A DNA stretch of 64,000 nucleotides from Levilactobacillus yonginensis (GCF_003946265.1 NZ_RHNO01000002.1:124001-188000), one strand, 5' to 3'. Shown: positions 44,390-54,751, numbered from the stretch's first letter. Numbers and translations are program-made. The notes: a model not told the origin generated them from the letters alone.

Positions 44390-45253
44390 ATGAGCATTAT
44401 CCAATGGTTCCCCGGTCATATGGCCAAGGCCATCCGTCAGATGGAGGAAAACGTCCACCTCGTAGACATCGTGTTCGAACTGGTCGACGCTCGGATTCCC
44501 GCTTCCTCACGTAATCCCGAGGTAGCCCGCATTGCACGGGACAAGCCCCATCTGATTATCATGACCAAGAAGGACCTTGCCGATCCACAACAAACTGCCG
44601 CTTGGCAACGTTACTACCATTCCCAAGACCAACCCGTCATCGCCATCGATTCTCGGGCCAACGTAACCCCCAAGCAGATCACCAAGATTGCGGCCAACAT
44701 TTTGGCCGACAAGCTCGCTTCCGAAAAGGAAAAAGGCCTGAAGGAACGTCCAATGCGGGCCATGACTGTTGGAGTTCCTAACGTTGGGAAATCCACGTTA
44801 CTGAACCACCTGGTCAATCACAAAGCTGCCCAAGTAGGCGATACCCCTGGGGTAACCAAGTCCCAACAGTGGCTCCGTTCCAACAAACACCTGGAACTGC
44901 TCGACACCCCCGGTATCCTTTGGCCTAAGTTCAAGGACCAAGAGACCGCCCAAAAACTAGCCTTAACCGGTGCCATCAAGGAAAAACTCTATGAGAAAGA
45001 TGACGTGGCACTCTTTGCCCTCAACTTCTTCCGAAACTACCATCAACCAGCGTTGATGGAACGATACCATCTGGCCGACGCCGACTTAGAGTTGAGCGAT
45101 GTCGACCTACTGATGAAGATTACGGAAAAGATCGGCATGCGTGACGACTACCTGCGGGCTAGCGACCGGTTGATTCTGGACGCCCGCCACAAGAAGCTGG
45201 GTGGCTTCACCCTGGACCGGGCACCCGAGGTAGGCGACACCCCTAATGACTAA
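44390..45253 (+). CDS. rbgA: Ribosome biogenesis GTPase RbgA (YlqF)
   Basis: Late 50S assembly GTPase. It has 287 residues with circularly permuted G motifs: TKKDL (G4) near 65 precedes GVPNVGKST (G1) near 127 and DTPGI (G3) near 174. N-terminal IQWFPGHMAKA is diagnostic. The ATG at 44390 follows AAAGGAG; an upstream in-frame start has no site. The gene end overlaps rnhB by 8 bases. Confidence 0.95.
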   Translation: MSIIQWFPGHMAKAIRQMEENVHLVDIVFELVDARIPASSRNPEVARIARDKPHLIIMTKKDLADPQQTAAWQRYYHSQDQPVIAIDSRANVTPKQITKIAANILADKLASEKEKGLKERPMRAMTVGVPNVGKSTLLNHLVNHKAAQVGDTPGVTKSQQWLRSNKHLELLDTPGILWPKFKDQETAQKLALTGAIKEKLYEKDDVALFALNFFRNYHQPALMERYHLADADLELSDVDLLMKITEKIGMRDDYLRASDRLILDARHKKLGGFTLDRAPEVGDTPND

Positions 45254-46031
45254 GCAACCCAGCCTCAGCAGTTTAAAGCAAGACCTCGCGGACGTCACTA
45301 GCCTAACTGACCCCCGTTTAGTCTCATTAGCGGCTGATTCACGGAAGGGTGCGCAATCACTCCTGAATCAGATCAAACGTCGTGTCGCAAAGGCTGAGGC
45401 GGCTGAGCAGGCATTTCAGGAGCGGCTACACTACGAACGACCACTGTGGGCAGCCAATCAACTTGTGGCTGGCATCGATGAAGTCGGACGGGGGCCGTTA
45501 GCCGGTCCCGTGGTGACGAGTGCCGTCATCTTGCCGCAGGACTTCGACATCCCTTTGGTCAACGACTCCAAACAACTGACTCCTAAGGAACGCGAGCGCC
45601 TATACCCGTTGATCCTGGACCAGGCGACCGCCGTCAGCATTGGTATCGGGAGTCCTCAATTGATTGATCAAATCAACATCTATCAGGCGACTCGAGTTGC
45701 CATGCAGCGCGCCGTCTTGGGCCTCGGCGTGGCCCCACAGCATCTCATCGTGGACGCCATGCAGATTCCCGTCGACCTTCCGCAAACGCGGTTGATCAAG
45801 GGAGACGCCAAGAGTGCTAGCGTAGCGGCCGCCAGCATCGTAGCCAAGGTCTACCGGGACCATCTCATGGACACCTATGACGTGCTCTATCCCGGCTATG
45901 GCTTTACTAAGAATGCCGGTTACGGAACGGCGGAACACCTACAGGGTCTGGCTGACCGGGGAGTTACCCCGATTCACCGCCGAACTTTTTCACCGGTTCA
46001 AAAAATTATTGCTAACGAATCACGGAGTTAA
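45246..46031 (+). CDS. rnhB: Ribonuclease HII
   Basis: Removes ribonucleotides and RNA from DNA-RNA hybrids. It has 261 residues: an N-terminal extension (about 1-75) usual for lactobacilli, then GIDEVGRGPLAGPVV (catalytic DE near 78-79), DSKQLTPKER and DAKSASVAAASIVAKV. The ATG overlaps rbgA; dprA follows after 28 bases. Confidence 0.95.
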   Translation: MTKQPSLSSLKQDLADVTSLTDPRLVSLAADSRKGAQSLLNQIKRRVAKAEAAEQAFQERLHYERPLWAANQLVAGIDEVGRGPLAGPVVTSAVILPQDFDIPLVNDSKQLTPKERERLYPLILDQATAVSIGIGSPQLIDQINIYQATRVAMQRAVLGLGVAPQHLIVDAMQIPVDLPQTRLIKGDAKSASVAAASIVAKVYRDHLMDTYDVLYPGYGFTKNAGYGTAEHLQGLADRGVTPIHRRTFSPVQKIIANESRS

Positions 46032-46059
46032 TCCTTAAAAGGGATAGGAGGTTGCAGCC

Positions 46060-46941
46060 ATGCAACTGACACTTCGTGATTTTTTCATGCGTTTACCACT
46101 GATTCAAGGGATCGGTCCCCGCACGGCCTTAGCTTGCTGGCGGTGGGTGGAACGGCACCCTGAATTGACCGACATTGGTCCCGCTGAGCTTGGCATCATG
46201 CTCGAGGACTTAACGCTAACCGCTCAACGCACCCAGCAACTTAAAACCACGCTATTCACTGGTGAGCTCAGCCGGCGGGTAACTGAAAACCTGCAACACA
46301 CCGGCTGTTTGACCATTGTCGATGGGGCGTATCCCGCCCAGCTTAAAGAAACGTTCAATCCACCAGTTGCCCTGTATTTTCTCGGGGACGTCCGCTTCTT
46401 GCAGGGACCACAGTTGGCCGTTGTCGGTTCCCGCCAGCCTACTCCGTATGCCTTACGCGCCATGAGATTGCTGTTGCCCCCAGTGGTGGAACAACGACTC
46501 TGCCTGGTTTCGGGTCTGGCTCAAGGGGTCGATACCTTAGCCCATCAAGTTGCCTTGGCTCACCGGGGACATACTATTGCCGTAATTGGGACCGGTCTCG
46601 ATCACTGCTACCCGGCCGCCAACCGCGACCTCATGGACTTGTTGATTCGCGACCACCTGGTCCTATCCGAATATCCCTGGGGGACGGCGGGGGCCCGCCA
46701 CCATTTTCCCGAACGCAACCGGATTATCGCGGGCATTGCGCAGAGCGTGCTAGTGGTCGAGGCGGCCCACCATTCGGGCAGTCTGATTACGGCCAACATT
46801 GGGCTTCAGGAGAACCGCAACGTCCTCGCCGTTCCGGGGGCCGTCGACAGTCCCAATTCAGTGGGGACCAACGAATTAATTTTAGCGGGCGCGAAACCAA
46901 TCTTGAATCCCGAACATATAATGGAAGAATTTTTTAGTTGA
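46060..46941 (+). CDS. dprA: DNA processing protein DprA
   Basis: Loads RecA on incoming single-stranded DNA in natural transformation. It has 293 residues with an N-terminal SAM-like helical part and the Rossmann fold: VVGSRQPTPYA near 125, SGLAQGVDTLAHQVAL near 150, GTGLDHCYPAANRDL near 175 and the SGSLITANIGLQENRNV block. The gene is kept even in strains not known to be transformable, so competence cannot be concluded. Confidence 0.93.
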   Translation: MQLTLRDFFMRLPLIQGIGPRTALACWRWVERHPELTDIGPAELGIMLEDLTLTAQRTQQLKTTLFTGELSRRVTENLQHTGCLTIVDGAYPAQLKETFNPPVALYFLGDVRFLQGPQLAVVGSRQPTPYALRAMRLLLPPVVEQRLCLVSGLAQGVDTLAHQVALAHRGHTIAVIGTGLDHCYPAANRDLMDLLIRDHLVLSEYPWGTAGARHHFPERNRIIAGIAQSVLVVEAAHHSGSLITANIGLQENRNVLAVPGAVDSPNSVGTNELILAGAKPILNPEHIMEEFFS

Positions 46942-47087
46942 CAAGCGCCCCCGACTTGAAATATCATGTGTGGGATTACTAGTGAAAAATTTAGCGAACT
47001 TTTAGTTCGACTTAGAACCAAATCGATACGGTCACTGAATCCCGGTAGAGCGGGGTTTACACCTATCATTCGAGGGAGTAATGTGTT

Positions 47088-49199
47088 TTGCCGACGAAAA
47101 CAAAAACCAAAACAACGACAAAGAAACGGCGCAAGCCGCAAAAAAAATTAGTCATCGTGGAATCTCCGGCGAAGGCCAAGACGATTGAAAAGTACTTAGG
47201 GCGGACCTACAAGGTCATGCCTAGTCTGGGCCACGTGCGGGACTTGCCTAAGAGTTCGATGGGGGTCGATACTGAAAATGACTACGATCCGCACTACATC
47301 TCCATTCGTGGTAAGGGTGATGTAATCAAGGGCTTACGGTCCGAGGCTAAAAAAGCCAAGGCCGTCTACCTCGCATCTGACCCTGACCGTGAAGGGGAAT
47401 CCATTGCCTGGCACTTGGCCCACGTCTTAAACCTGGACGTGAAGGACAAGAACCGGGTCACATTTAACGAAATTACCAAGGATGCTGTCAAGGAAGCCTT
47501 CAAGACGCCCCGGACCATTGACATGGATCTGGTGAACGCCCAACAGGCGCGGCGAATCCTAGACCGTTTAGTGGGATATTCCATCTCCCCATTACTCTGG
47601 AAAAAGGTCAAGAAGGGGCTAAGTGCCGGTCGGGTTCAATCGATTGCGCTGTCCCTGATCATTCAACGGGAAAAGGAAATCAAAGCCTTCATCCCCGAAG
47701 AATACTGGACCATCGACGCAGACTTCAAGAAGGCCCGGCATACATTTGGCGCCAGCTTCTACGGCCTGAACGGTAAGAAGGCCGGCCTGAAGGATAACGC
47801 CGCCGTCCAAGACGTTCTGAACAAGCTCGATAAAAAAGGTGACTTTGACATCACCAACGTGGTTCGTAAGGAACGGAAGCGTTCACCCCAACCACCATTT
47901 ACCACGAGTTCTATGCAACAGGATGCTAACCGTAAGTTAAACTTCAGAACACGGAAGACCATGATGGCCGCGCAACAGCTCTACGAAGGAATCAACTTGG
48001 GTAAGGAAGGCACGCAGGGGCTAATCACCTATATGCGGACCGACTCCACCCGGATCTCTAGCATTGCCAAGCACGAAGCCTCCACGTTCATTCACGAAAA
48101 ATACGGAGCCGAATATGCCGCAACGAAACCCATCAAGGGTAAGCTGCCTGAAGGGGCCCAAGACGCCCATGAAGCCATTCGACCAACCTCTGTTTTCCGG
48201 ACCCCAGCTAGCCTGAAGGAACGGTTGAACAAGGACCAATTTCGGCTCTATCAACTTATTTGGAACCGGTTCGTGGCCAGTCAAATGACGAACGCCATCA
48301 TGGATACCATGGCTGTGACGCTGGAACAGAACGGCGTTACTTTCCGGTCCAACGGGTCCAAGATGAAGTTCGAAGGGTTCTTGAAGATCTACAAGGACGG
48401 TAAGGAAAAGGATAACCTGTTGCCCGACCTTGAGATTGGTGACGTGGTCAAGTTAGCCAAGACTGATCCAGCCCAACACTTTACCCAGCCACCTGCACGG
48501 TATTCCGAAGCCAACCTGATCAAGGCGTTGGAAGAAAACGGTGTGGGCCGGCCATCGACCTACGCCCCAACGCTGGACACGATTCAACGCCGCTACTACG
48601 TTAAGTTAGTCGGCCGGCGCTTTGAACCGACTGAATTAGGTGAAATCGTTGATGGCATCATCAACGACTACTTCCCAGACGTGGTCAACGTTGATTTCAC
48701 TGCCAACTTGGAACACGAGTTAGATGGGATTGAAGAAGGGAAACAGGACTGGGTCAAGGTCATTGATAGCTTCTATCAACCATTCTCAACGGAAGTCGCC
48801 CACGCGGAAGACGCCATTGAAAAGATTCAGATCCGTGACGAACCCGCCGGCTTTGACTGTGACATCTGTGGCGCACCGATGGTCATCAAGATGGGCCGCT
48901 ACGGTAAGTTCTATGCCTGCTCACGCTTCCCTGATTGCCGGAACACGAAACCAATCGTAAAGGAAATCGGCGTGACCTGTCCCGTTTGTCACAAGGGTGA
49001 GGTTATCGAACGGAAGTCCAAGAAGAACCGGATCTTCTACGGTTGTTCACGTTATCCCGATTGTGACTTCGTCTCATGGGACAAGCCAATCGGTCGTGAC
49101 TGCCCTAAGGACGGCCACTACCTGGTTGCCAAGAAGATTCGCGGCGGTAGCCAAATCGTTTGTCCTAACGGGGACTACGAAGAAGCACCACAAAAGTAA
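47088..49199 (+). CDS. topA: DNA topoisomerase I
   Basis: Type IA enzyme that relaxes negative supercoils. It has 703 residues: Toprim domain ([17 protein letters not shown] near 22, SDPDREGE), active-site tyrosine in [12 protein letters not shown] near 315, and three C-terminal zinc-ribbon-like modules (CDICGAPM...[15 protein letters not shown]...CSRYPDC, and a degenerate DCPKDG...CPNGD). TTG start with GAGGGAG 9 bases upstream. A Lys/Thr-rich N-terminal tail (1-18) precedes the fold. Confidence 0.96.
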   Translation: MPTKTKTKTTTKKRRKPQKKLVIVESPAKAKTIEKYLGRTYKVMPSLGHVRDLPKSSMGVDTENDYDPHYISIRGKGDVIKGLRSEAKKAKAVYLASDPDREGESIAWHLAHVLNLDVKDKNRVTFNEITKDAVKEAFKTPRTIDMDLVNAQQARRILDRLVGYSISPLLWKKVKKGLSAGRVQSIALSLIIQREKEIKAFIPEEYWTIDADFKKARHTFGASFYGLNGKKAGLKDNAAVQDVLNKLDKKGDFDITNVVRKERKRSPQPPFTTSSMQQDANRKLNFRTRKTMMAAQQLYEGINLGKEGTQGLITYMRTDSTRISSIAKHEASTFIHEKYGAEYAATKPIKGKLPEGAQDAHEAIRPTSVFRTPASLKERLNKDQFRLYQLIWNRFVASQMTNAIMDTMAVTLEQNGVTFRSNGSKMKFEGFLKIYKDGKEKDNLLPDLEIGDVVKLAKTDPAQHFTQPPARYSEANLIKALEENGVGRPSTYAPTLDTIQRRYYVKLVGRRFEPTELGEIVDGIINDYFPDVVNVDFTANLEHELDGIEEGKQDWVKVIDSFYQPFSTEVAHAEDAIEKIQIRDEPAGFDCDICGAPMVIKMGRYGKFYACSRFPDCRNTKPIVKEIGVTCPVCHKGEVIERKSKKNRIFYGCSRYPDCDFVSWDKPIGRDCPKDGHYLVAKKIRGGSQIVCPNGDYEEAPQK

Positions 49200-49212
49200 A
49201 AAATCTATAGCG

Positions 49213-49266
49213 ACAGGTTCATCGGTCACGCTCGCACAGTAGCGAAGTGATCGATGAACCTGTTTT
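49213..49266 (+). terminator. Terminator of topA
   Basis: ACAGGTTCATCG.TCAC and GTGA.CGATGAACCTGT form a long stem followed by four T. Confidence 0.85.
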
Positions 49267-49390
49267 ATTGCGTGATTGCGTGAAACCAGTTATTTTCAGT
49301 CGGGAAAATGGGCCAGCAAAAACTGGTTGATGAGTTAGTTGTGTTTTTTTAAGCCATTTGCTAGCATTAACAAGTACAGGAGGTGTTCAC

Positions 49391-50326
49391 GTGGACCAAG
49401 CAGTCACAGACTTTCTCACGTATCTGCAGGGTGAGCGACAGTATTCTCCGGAAACGGTGAAGGCCTACCGCGAGGATCTGGAAGAATTTCACCATTTTCT
49501 CGAAGACAATGGGGGCGTCAAGCCGTGGTCGGCGATCGACCAGTTGGACGTTGAGGTTTACCTCAGCGACCTCTACGATCACCACTACACCCGGACGACG
49601 ATTGCCCGGAAGCTATCCACGTTGCGGTCACTTTACAATTTTCTGATGAGCAACGGGCAAGCGACTGACGATCCATTTGCCTACATTCAGTTAAAACACC
49701 ACCAGAATCACTTACCCCGCTTCTTCTATGAACGGGAAATGACGGCATTGTTTGCTGCGGCGGCTGCTAACCCCAATGAACAGTTGGCAACCCGAGACTC
49801 GGCGGTGTTGGAAGTGCTATATGGCACCGGCATCCGGGTCAGTGAATGCGTCAATCTGACGCTCCCCGATGTAGACTTTGATAACCGCATGATGTTGATC
49901 CATGGGAAAGGGAATAAGGAACGTTACGTGCCGTTCGGCCACTACGCCGGCGACGCTTTGGAACGCTACCTTACAGCGGCCAGAACACCCCTGATGACCA
50001 AGAACCAGCAGACGCATGCCTTTGTCTTTATCAACTCGCGGGGCGGTCAGCTGACATCGGCTGGGGTGACCTATTTGCTCAACCAGATCATCAAGCGCAG
50101 CAGTCTAACGACGGACATTCACCCGCATATGTTGCGGCATACATTTGCCACGCACCTCTTGAACCGGGGTGCAGATCTCCGGTCGGTCCAGGAATTGCTG
50201 GGTCACAGCAGCCTATCCACGACGCAGATCTACACTCACGTAACGCGGGAACACTTACAGCGGGACTACCGCCAGTTCTTCCCACGCGCAACCGAAGATA
50301 AGTCACATCAAAAGAAGCCATCCTAA
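49391..50326 (+). CDS. xerC: Site-specific tyrosine recombinase XerC
   Basis: Partner of XerD in chromosome dimer resolution. It has 311 residues: catalytic arginine in GTGIRVSEC near 155, [20 protein letters not shown] near 252, GHSSLSTT and tyrosine in QIYTHV near 288. The GTG at 49391 follows AGGAGG. Its position before hslV-hslU matches the Firmicutes codV-clpQ-clpY order; no codY follows. Confidence 0.94.
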   Translation: MDQAVTDFLTYLQGERQYSPETVKAYREDLEEFHHFLEDNGGVKPWSAIDQLDVEVYLSDLYDHHYTRTTIARKLSTLRSLYNFLMSNGQATDDPFAYIQLKHHQNHLPRFFYEREMTALFAAAAANPNEQLATRDSAVLEVLYGTGIRVSECVNLTLPDVDFDNRMMLIHGKGNKERYVPFGHYAGDALERYLTAARTPLMTKNQQTHAFVFINSRGGQLTSAGVTYLLNQIIKRSSLTTDIHPHMLRHTFATHLLNRGADLRSVQELLGHSSLSTTQIYTHVTREHLQRDYRQFFPRATEDKSHQKKPS

Positions 50327-50342
50327 GGAGATCGATAAAACT

Positions 50343-50885
50343 ATGCCAGTAAAATTTGAAGCCACGACCATCTGTGCTGTTCGACACAACGGCCACAACG
50401 CCATGGCGGGTGACGGGCAAGTCACCATGGGAGAAAAGGTCATCATGAAGGGGACCGCGCACAAGATTCGCCGCATCTACAACAACCAAGTCGTCGTTGG
50501 ATTTGCCGGTAGTGTCGCCGATGCCTTCAACCTTGAAGAAAAATTCGAAGGTCAATTAAATGAATACAGTGGCAACCTGCAACGGGCTGCCGTCGAACTC
50601 GCCAAGCAATGGCGGTCCGATCAAGCACTCCAAAAGCTAGAAGCTTTACTGATTGTCATGGACAAGGACGAAATGCTATTGGTTTCCGGTTCTGGTGAAG
50701 TCATCGCTCCAGACGACGACATCCTGGCCATCGGTTCTGGTGGGAACTTTGCCTTGGCCGCAGCCACGGCCTTACACCACCACGCTACCGACATGAGCGC
50801 TAAGGAAATTGCCGAAACCGCCATCCACATTGCTGGGGGCATCGACATCTTTACCAACGAGAACGTTATTTCTGAAGAACTTTAA
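50343..50885 (+). CDS. hslV: ATP-dependent protease subunit HslV (ClpQ)
   Basis: Proteasome-like peptidase that forms rings capped by HslU. It has 180 residues; [21 protein letters not shown] near 8 carries the N-terminal nucleophile Thr (exposed after removal of about seven residues). [17 protein letters not shown] is conserved. It begins 16 bases after xerC and 21 before hslU: one operon. Confidence 0.96.
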   Translation: MPVKFEATTICAVRHNGHNAMAGDGQVTMGEKVIMKGTAHKIRRIYNNQVVVGFAGSVADAFNLEEKFEGQLNEYSGNLQRAAVELAKQWRSDQALQKLEALLIVMDKDEMLLVSGSGEVIAPDDDILAIGSGGNFALAAATALHHHATDMSAKEIAETAIHIAGGIDIFTNENVISEEL

Positions 50886-50906
50886 TTATTGAACGGAGGA
50901 ATCACT

Positions 50907-52319
50907 GTGGACGCTATTAATAAAACGCCTAAAGAAATCGTGGCCTTACTTGATCAATACGTTATTGGTCAGGACGAAGCTAAAAAATCCATTGCGATTG
51001 CCTTACGCAACCGTTACCGTCGGATGCAACTCGATGCCGACATGCAAGAAGAAATCTCACCTAAGAACATGTTAATGATTGGACCGACCGGGGTCGGGAA
51101 GACTGAAATCGCCCGCCGGTTGGCTAAGATTGTACACGCACCCTTCACCAAGGTCGAAGCCAGCAAGTTCACCGAAGTCGGCTACGTTGGCCGCGACGTT
51201 GAGTCCATGGTCCGGGACTTGGTCGAAGTCTCCGTCAGCATGCAGAAACAAGATCAGTTCAAGAATGTCCGGAGCGACGCTGTTCAAGCTGCTAACAAGC
51301 GGTTAGTTAAGCTGCTGGCACCGGCCAAGAAGAAAGAAAACAAGAACAACAACGACTTTGCAAACATGATGAACATGTTCTCACAGATGCAAAATGGCCA
51401 AACGCCTACGGCACCAACGGATCAAGAAGAAGTTACCGATGATATTCGTAACGAACGGTTATCCTTGGCAGACCAACTGAACAAGGGCTTGCTGGAAGAC
51501 CACCAGGTCGAGATTGAAATGGATGATCCTCAACAAGCCAACGCCACTGATAACAACATGCTGGGCCAAATGGGAATCGATTTAAACGATACCCTGGGCT
51601 CTATCATGCCGAAGAAGCGAATCAAGCGGACGGTCACTGTGGCCGAAGCGCGTGAAATCTTGGTTGCCGAAGAATCCGAAAAATTAGTCAACAACGCTGA
51701 TATCAACCACGATGCCATCAAGCGGGCCGAAAACACTGGAATCATCTTCCTGGACGAAATTGACAAGATCACCAAGGGCAGTGGCCAAAACAGCGGCGAC
51801 GTTTCCCGTGAAGGGGTCCAACGCGATATCTTGCCAATTGTTGAAGGGACGCAGGTCAAGACCAAGTATGGGACCATCGACACCGATCACATTCTGTTCA
51901 TCGCTGCCGGTGCTTTCGCTGAATCCAAGCCTAGCGATTTGATTGCTGAATTACAGGGACGTTTCCCAATTCGGGTTGAATTAAACGACCTGAGCAAGCA
52001 GGACTTTGTCCGGATCTTAACTGAACCGAACAACGCCTTGATCAAGCAATACATTGCCCTGATTGGGACCGACAACGTGAAGGTGACGTTCACTATGGAA
52101 GCTATCGAACGGATTGCCGAATTGGCCTTTGAACTCAACCATGAGAACCAAAATATTGGTGCTCGGCGGTTACAGACAGTCCTGGAAAAGCTCTTGGAAG
52201 ACCTGCTCTACGAAGGGCCTGACATGGGGACCGGTGACGTCACGATTACCGAAAACTACGTTAACGATAAGATTGGTGACATCGTTCAGAACAAGGACCT
52301 GTCACGCTACATCCTATAA
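50907..52319 (+). CDS. hslU: ATP-dependent protease ATPase subunit HslU (ClpY)
   Basis: AAA+ unfoldase partner of HslV. It has 470 residues: Walker [10 protein letters not shown] near 59, Walker B IIFLDEIDKIT near 278, and an inserted I-domain (about 110-240) with an Asn/Met/Gln-rich stretch. The C-terminus ends LSRYIL, close to the family's usual LxxFIL tail that docks into HslV. GTG at 50907 with GGAGG 7 bases upstream. Confidence 0.96.
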   Translation: MDAINKTPKEIVALLDQYVIGQDEAKKSIAIALRNRYRRMQLDADMQEEISPKNMLMIGPTGVGKTEIARRLAKIVHAPFTKVEASKFTEVGYVGRDVESMVRDLVEVSVSMQKQDQFKNVRSDAVQAANKRLVKLLAPAKKKENKNNNDFANMMNMFSQMQNGQTPTAPTDQEEVTDDIRNERLSLADQLNKGLLEDHQVEIEMDDPQQANATDNNMLGQMGIDLNDTLGSIMPKKRIKRTVTVAEAREILVAEESEKLVNNADINHDAIKRAENTGIIFLDEIDKITKGSGQNSGDVSREGVQRDILPIVEGTQVKTKYGTIDTDHILFIAAGAFAESKPSDLIAELQGRFPIRVELNDLSKQDFVRILTEPNNALIKQYIALIGTDNVKVTFTMEAIERIAELAFELNHENQNIGARRLQTVLEKLLEDLLYEGPDMGTGDVTITENYVNDKIGDIVQNKDLSRYIL

Positions 52320-52328
52320 ACATTACGA

Positions 52329-52357
52329 GAGCCAGGACAGTTGTCTTGGCTCTTTTT
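52329..52357 (+). terminator. Terminator of xerC-hslVU
   Basis: GAGCCAGGAC/GTCTTGGCTC stem with AGTT loop and five T. Confidence 0.85.
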
Positions 52358-52408
52358 GGCGAGGTGGGGTATCATAGAGAGTGATGATTTAAGTCTGGGA
52401 GGAATTCG

Positions 52409-53284
52409 ATGATAACGCTTAACAACGAATATTTAACGGTTCAGGTCAACCCATTGGGTGCCGAACTATCGAGTGTCAAAGACAATGAGAGCGGTTTAGA
52501 GTACATGTGGCAGGCGGATAAGGCCTACTGGGGTCGTCACGCCCCAATTCTCTTTCCCATCGTTGGTCGCTTGCAGGATAACCAGTACCGCCTCGACGGT
52601 AAAGCCTATCAAATGACCCAGCACGGGTTCGCTCGTGACCGGACGTTTACCGTTGTCGATCAGGACACGACGCACGTTAGTCTTGAGCTCAAGGCCGATG
52701 CCGAAACGAAGACATTGTTCCCATCCGACTTCATCTTGACCATCAGTTACGAACTGGTGGACCATCAACTGAAGTTCTCAGCGGACGTAGCCAATCCAAT
52801 GGATGATACGTTAACGTTCTCCCTGGGGGCCCATCCCGGTTTCAACGTCCCACTGGGTGACCCAGCTGCAGACTTTACAGATTACCAAGTCACTGTTTCA
52901 CCAAAAAAGGTCTACCAACGTGTGCCACTGGTTGGTCCATACAGCGACACGCAACACAGTGTCCCCCTCGATTTGACGCAACCAATGGGCTTGGATCACG
53001 AATTATTTGACCACGACGCTCAGGTTCTGACACTGGACAACCACGAAACCACGGTGATGTTGAGTACACCTGACAGCGACCACGGTGTCGCATTGACGGT
53101 GGCCGCCCCGTACCTTGGTATCTGGTCACCATACCCCAAGCAAGCACCATTCGTTTGCTTTGAACCTTGGTGGGGCTTAGCAGATGACGTTCAGGCAACC
53201 GGTGATTTAGAAACCAAGGTGGCCATCCACCATTTGGCCGGCCACGAGAATTTCCAGGCGGCTTACCAAATTACTTACTTCTAA
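52409..53284 (+). CDS. Aldose 1-epimerase family protein
   Basis: A 291-residue beta-sandwich protein of the galactose mutarotase superfamily: NPLGAELSSVKD near 16, GRHAPILFPIVGRL near 45, a histidine in MTQHGFARDRTF near 70, and SLGAHPGFNVPL near 147 (catalytic His). It belongs to the LacX/YeaD-like branch, so the substrate may be a hexose phosphate rather than galactose. Preceded by GGGAGG. Confidence 0.87.
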   Translation: MITLNNEYLTVQVNPLGAELSSVKDNESGLEYMWQADKAYWGRHAPILFPIVGRLQDNQYRLDGKAYQMTQHGFARDRTFTVVDQDTTHVSLELKADAETKTLFPSDFILTISYELVDHQLKFSADVANPMDDTLTFSLGAHPGFNVPLGDPAADFTDYQVTVSPKKVYQRVPLVGPYSDTQHSVPLDLTQPMGLDHELFDHDAQVLTLDNHETTVMLSTPDSDHGVALTVAAPYLGIWSPYPKQAPFVCFEPWWGLADDVQATGDLETKVAIHHLAGHENFQAAYQITYF

Positions 53285-53343
53285 ACTGAAGTGTTTGCAT
53301 CAATCCAGTACTAGTAGACAGCGATATTGCTAAGCTGGTTGCG

Positions 53344-53468
53344 CTCCGGCGGCCAGGGATTCCGCCCGCTGTAGGGACGCTTCAGACTGGAAAGTTCACC
53401 AGACTTCTCGCTCGATTTTGAGCCACGAAGGTCCTTTGCCTCAAAAGTTGCCCGTGGTATTAGCTGGC
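53344..53468 (-). repeat. Structured intergenic repeat, copy 8 (type B, truncated)
   Basis: On the minus strand it keeps TTTTGAG/CTCAAAA (a third variant of helix 3), TCGAG, CCAG/CTGG and GTCCCTACAGC. The arm corresponding to the first terminal helix and most of helix 2 are missing beyond 53468, so it is decayed. Confidence 0.75.
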
Positions 53469-53605
53469 AAACAGTAAGTGGCAGGAGACAAATTAGGCTG
53501 CCTAATCCACAGGTTAATATTGTTATCTGACTCTCTAAGCGGTTGAACAGCACATGTTAAGTTTGGCAGCGCCTATTTTCCGTTAAAACCAGCAATTTGA
53601 GCGGA
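53469..53605. other. Interior between repeat copies 8 and 9
   Basis: The 137 bp between the truncated copy 8 and copy 9; no gene or site visible. Confidence 0.4.
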
Positions 53606-53771
53606 GGTAGCCAGGGGGTGGGCCGGCCGTGAAAATGACGTTAGCTAGTGTTTTGTGCTAGCTTAGGTCATGGGCGCCTTTGAAGACACGGGGGCTTCGT
53701 GGCTTCAAAGCGAGCGAGAAGCCCGCTCTTTGGCTGAAGCGTCCCCACAGCAGGCCCACCCCCTGGCTGCC
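53606..53771 (+). repeat. Structured intergenic repeat, copy 9 (type B)
   Basis: Terminal helix GGTAGCCAGGGGGTGGGCC is perfectly matched at the right end except one G-T pair. Inside: GTGAAA, ATGAC/GTCAT (against ATGGC/GCCAT in copies 2 and 7), TGGGCG, TTTGAAG/CTTCAAA, CGAG, AGCC/GGCT and GTCCCCACAGC. Confidence 0.88.
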
Positions 53772-53800
53772 GGAGCGCAGTTCAAAAATTCATTTCAAAG

Positions 53801-53839
53801 AAAAAAGGGCTCCCAACGACAAAAGTCATTGAGAGCCCT
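53801..53839 (-). terminator. Terminator of plsY (minus strand)
   Basis: GGGCTCTCAATGAC and GTCGTTGGGAGCCC form a 14-bp stem with a TTTT loop; six T follow on the minus strand. Confidence 0.85.
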
Positions 53840-53847
53840 CAGTGTTT

Positions 53848-54486
53848 CTATTTAGCGTGGCGCTTACGGTAGCCATGACCAAAGGGAACCATCGACTCAG
53901 TTCCCTGACGGATCCGCGTAATGTTCGTCCGATGACGGTAAAAGACAAAGATCGTCAAGACCAACGCAATCCCGGTCAAATACCAGTCCTGAAAGCCTAA
54001 CGAGATCAATGTAATCAGGCTAAAAGCAATCATGCTGGCGAGACTGACCATGCTGGTCCAGTAGATCAGACTGACCCACAGGCCGGCTGCAATCACAAAC
54101 ATGATAGGATTGTAAGCTAGTAGCATCCCCGCTGAGGTGGCCACCGCCTTACCACCCTTGAAGTGGTCGAAGACCGACACAGTATGTCCTAGAACGGCCA
54201 TGAGGCCGAACAGGAGTGGCGTTGCCGTTCCGAGGACGGTCGTCACAGGGACAACTAACCCGGGGAAGAAGGTGGGCAGCAACGTTGCGACCGTCCCCTT
54301 AGCAATATCCAGCACCATCACGATGGTTCCGGCATACGGTCCTAAGACCCGGTACGTATTTGTTGTCCCGATGTTCCCCGAGCCAGACTGTCGAATATCC
54401 GTTTGAAAAAAGGCTTTGCCGACCCAGACACCATTGGGAATGGCACCCAGGAGGTAGGCCACAAGAAGTAAGCCAATTAATTTCAC
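53848..54486 (-). CDS. plsY: Acyl-phosphate glycerol-3-phosphate acyltransferase PlsY
   Basis: Membrane enzyme that makes lysophosphatidic acid from acyl-phosphate, the first step of phospholipid synthesis in Gram-positives. It has 212 residues with about five membrane segments and the three PlsY motifs: SGSGNIGTTNTYRVLG near 35, GHTVSVFDHFKGGKAVAT near 100, and the loop near YRHRTNITRIRQGTE. Divergent from parE, the conserved arrangement in lactobacilli. Confidence 0.95.
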   Translation of the reverse strand: MKLIGLLLVAYLLGAIPNGVWVGKAFFQTDIRQSGSGNIGTTNTYRVLGPYAGTIVMVLDIAKGTVATLLPTFFPGLVVPVTTVLGTATPLLFGLMAVLGHTVSVFDHFKGGKAVATSAGMLLAYNPIMFVIAAGLWVSLIYWTSMVSLASMIAFSLITLISLGFQDWYLTGIALVLTIFVFYRHRTNITRIRQGTESMVPFGHGYRKRHAK

Positions 54487-54615
54487 AAGTATTTCCTCCG
54501 CTCCGGTTTGGTGGGATCATCGCTGATCACCACAAATTAAGCTGTCCTATATTTTAGCATGTTTTAACCGGAACGCCAATTATCTCTGAAATTCTGGCAC
54601 GGTTTTAACTTCGTG

Positions 54616-54624
54616 TGGTATGAT
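54616..54624 (+). promoter_or_regulatory. Second candidate promoter upstream of parE
   Basis: TGG-TATGAT extended -10, 128 bases before parE and upstream of the LexA-type site. Confidence 0.4.
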
Positions 54625-54668
54625 TATGAAGTTACTGGATACCATTAGGGCGGCACTGGACGAACTAT

Positions 54669-54697
54669 TTGAACATATGTTCGCTTTAGGGTAAACT
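54669..54697 (+). promoter_or_regulatory. parE promoter with LexA-type box
   Basis: TTGAAC (54669-54674), 17-bp spacer, TAAACT (54692-54697). GAACATATGTTC (54671-54682) is a perfect 12-bp palindrome matching the core of the Gram-positive LexA box (CGAACRNRYGTTYC) and overlaps the -35. parEC belongs to the Bacillus LexA regulon as far as I recall, so SOS control is plausible. Confidence 0.65.
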
Positions 54698-54751
54698 AGA
54701 GAAGCATTACAATTTGTATTTTTAACGACTAAAAGTAAAGGGGATTTACGC

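Noticed and set aside
46060-46941. dprA as evidence of natural competence
   Set aside because: No other competence genes are in the window, and dprA is widely kept in lactobacilli.
53670-53855. 61-codon frame across repeat copy 9
   Set aside because: Same reason as for copy 4: it translates a structured repeat and runs into the plsY terminator.
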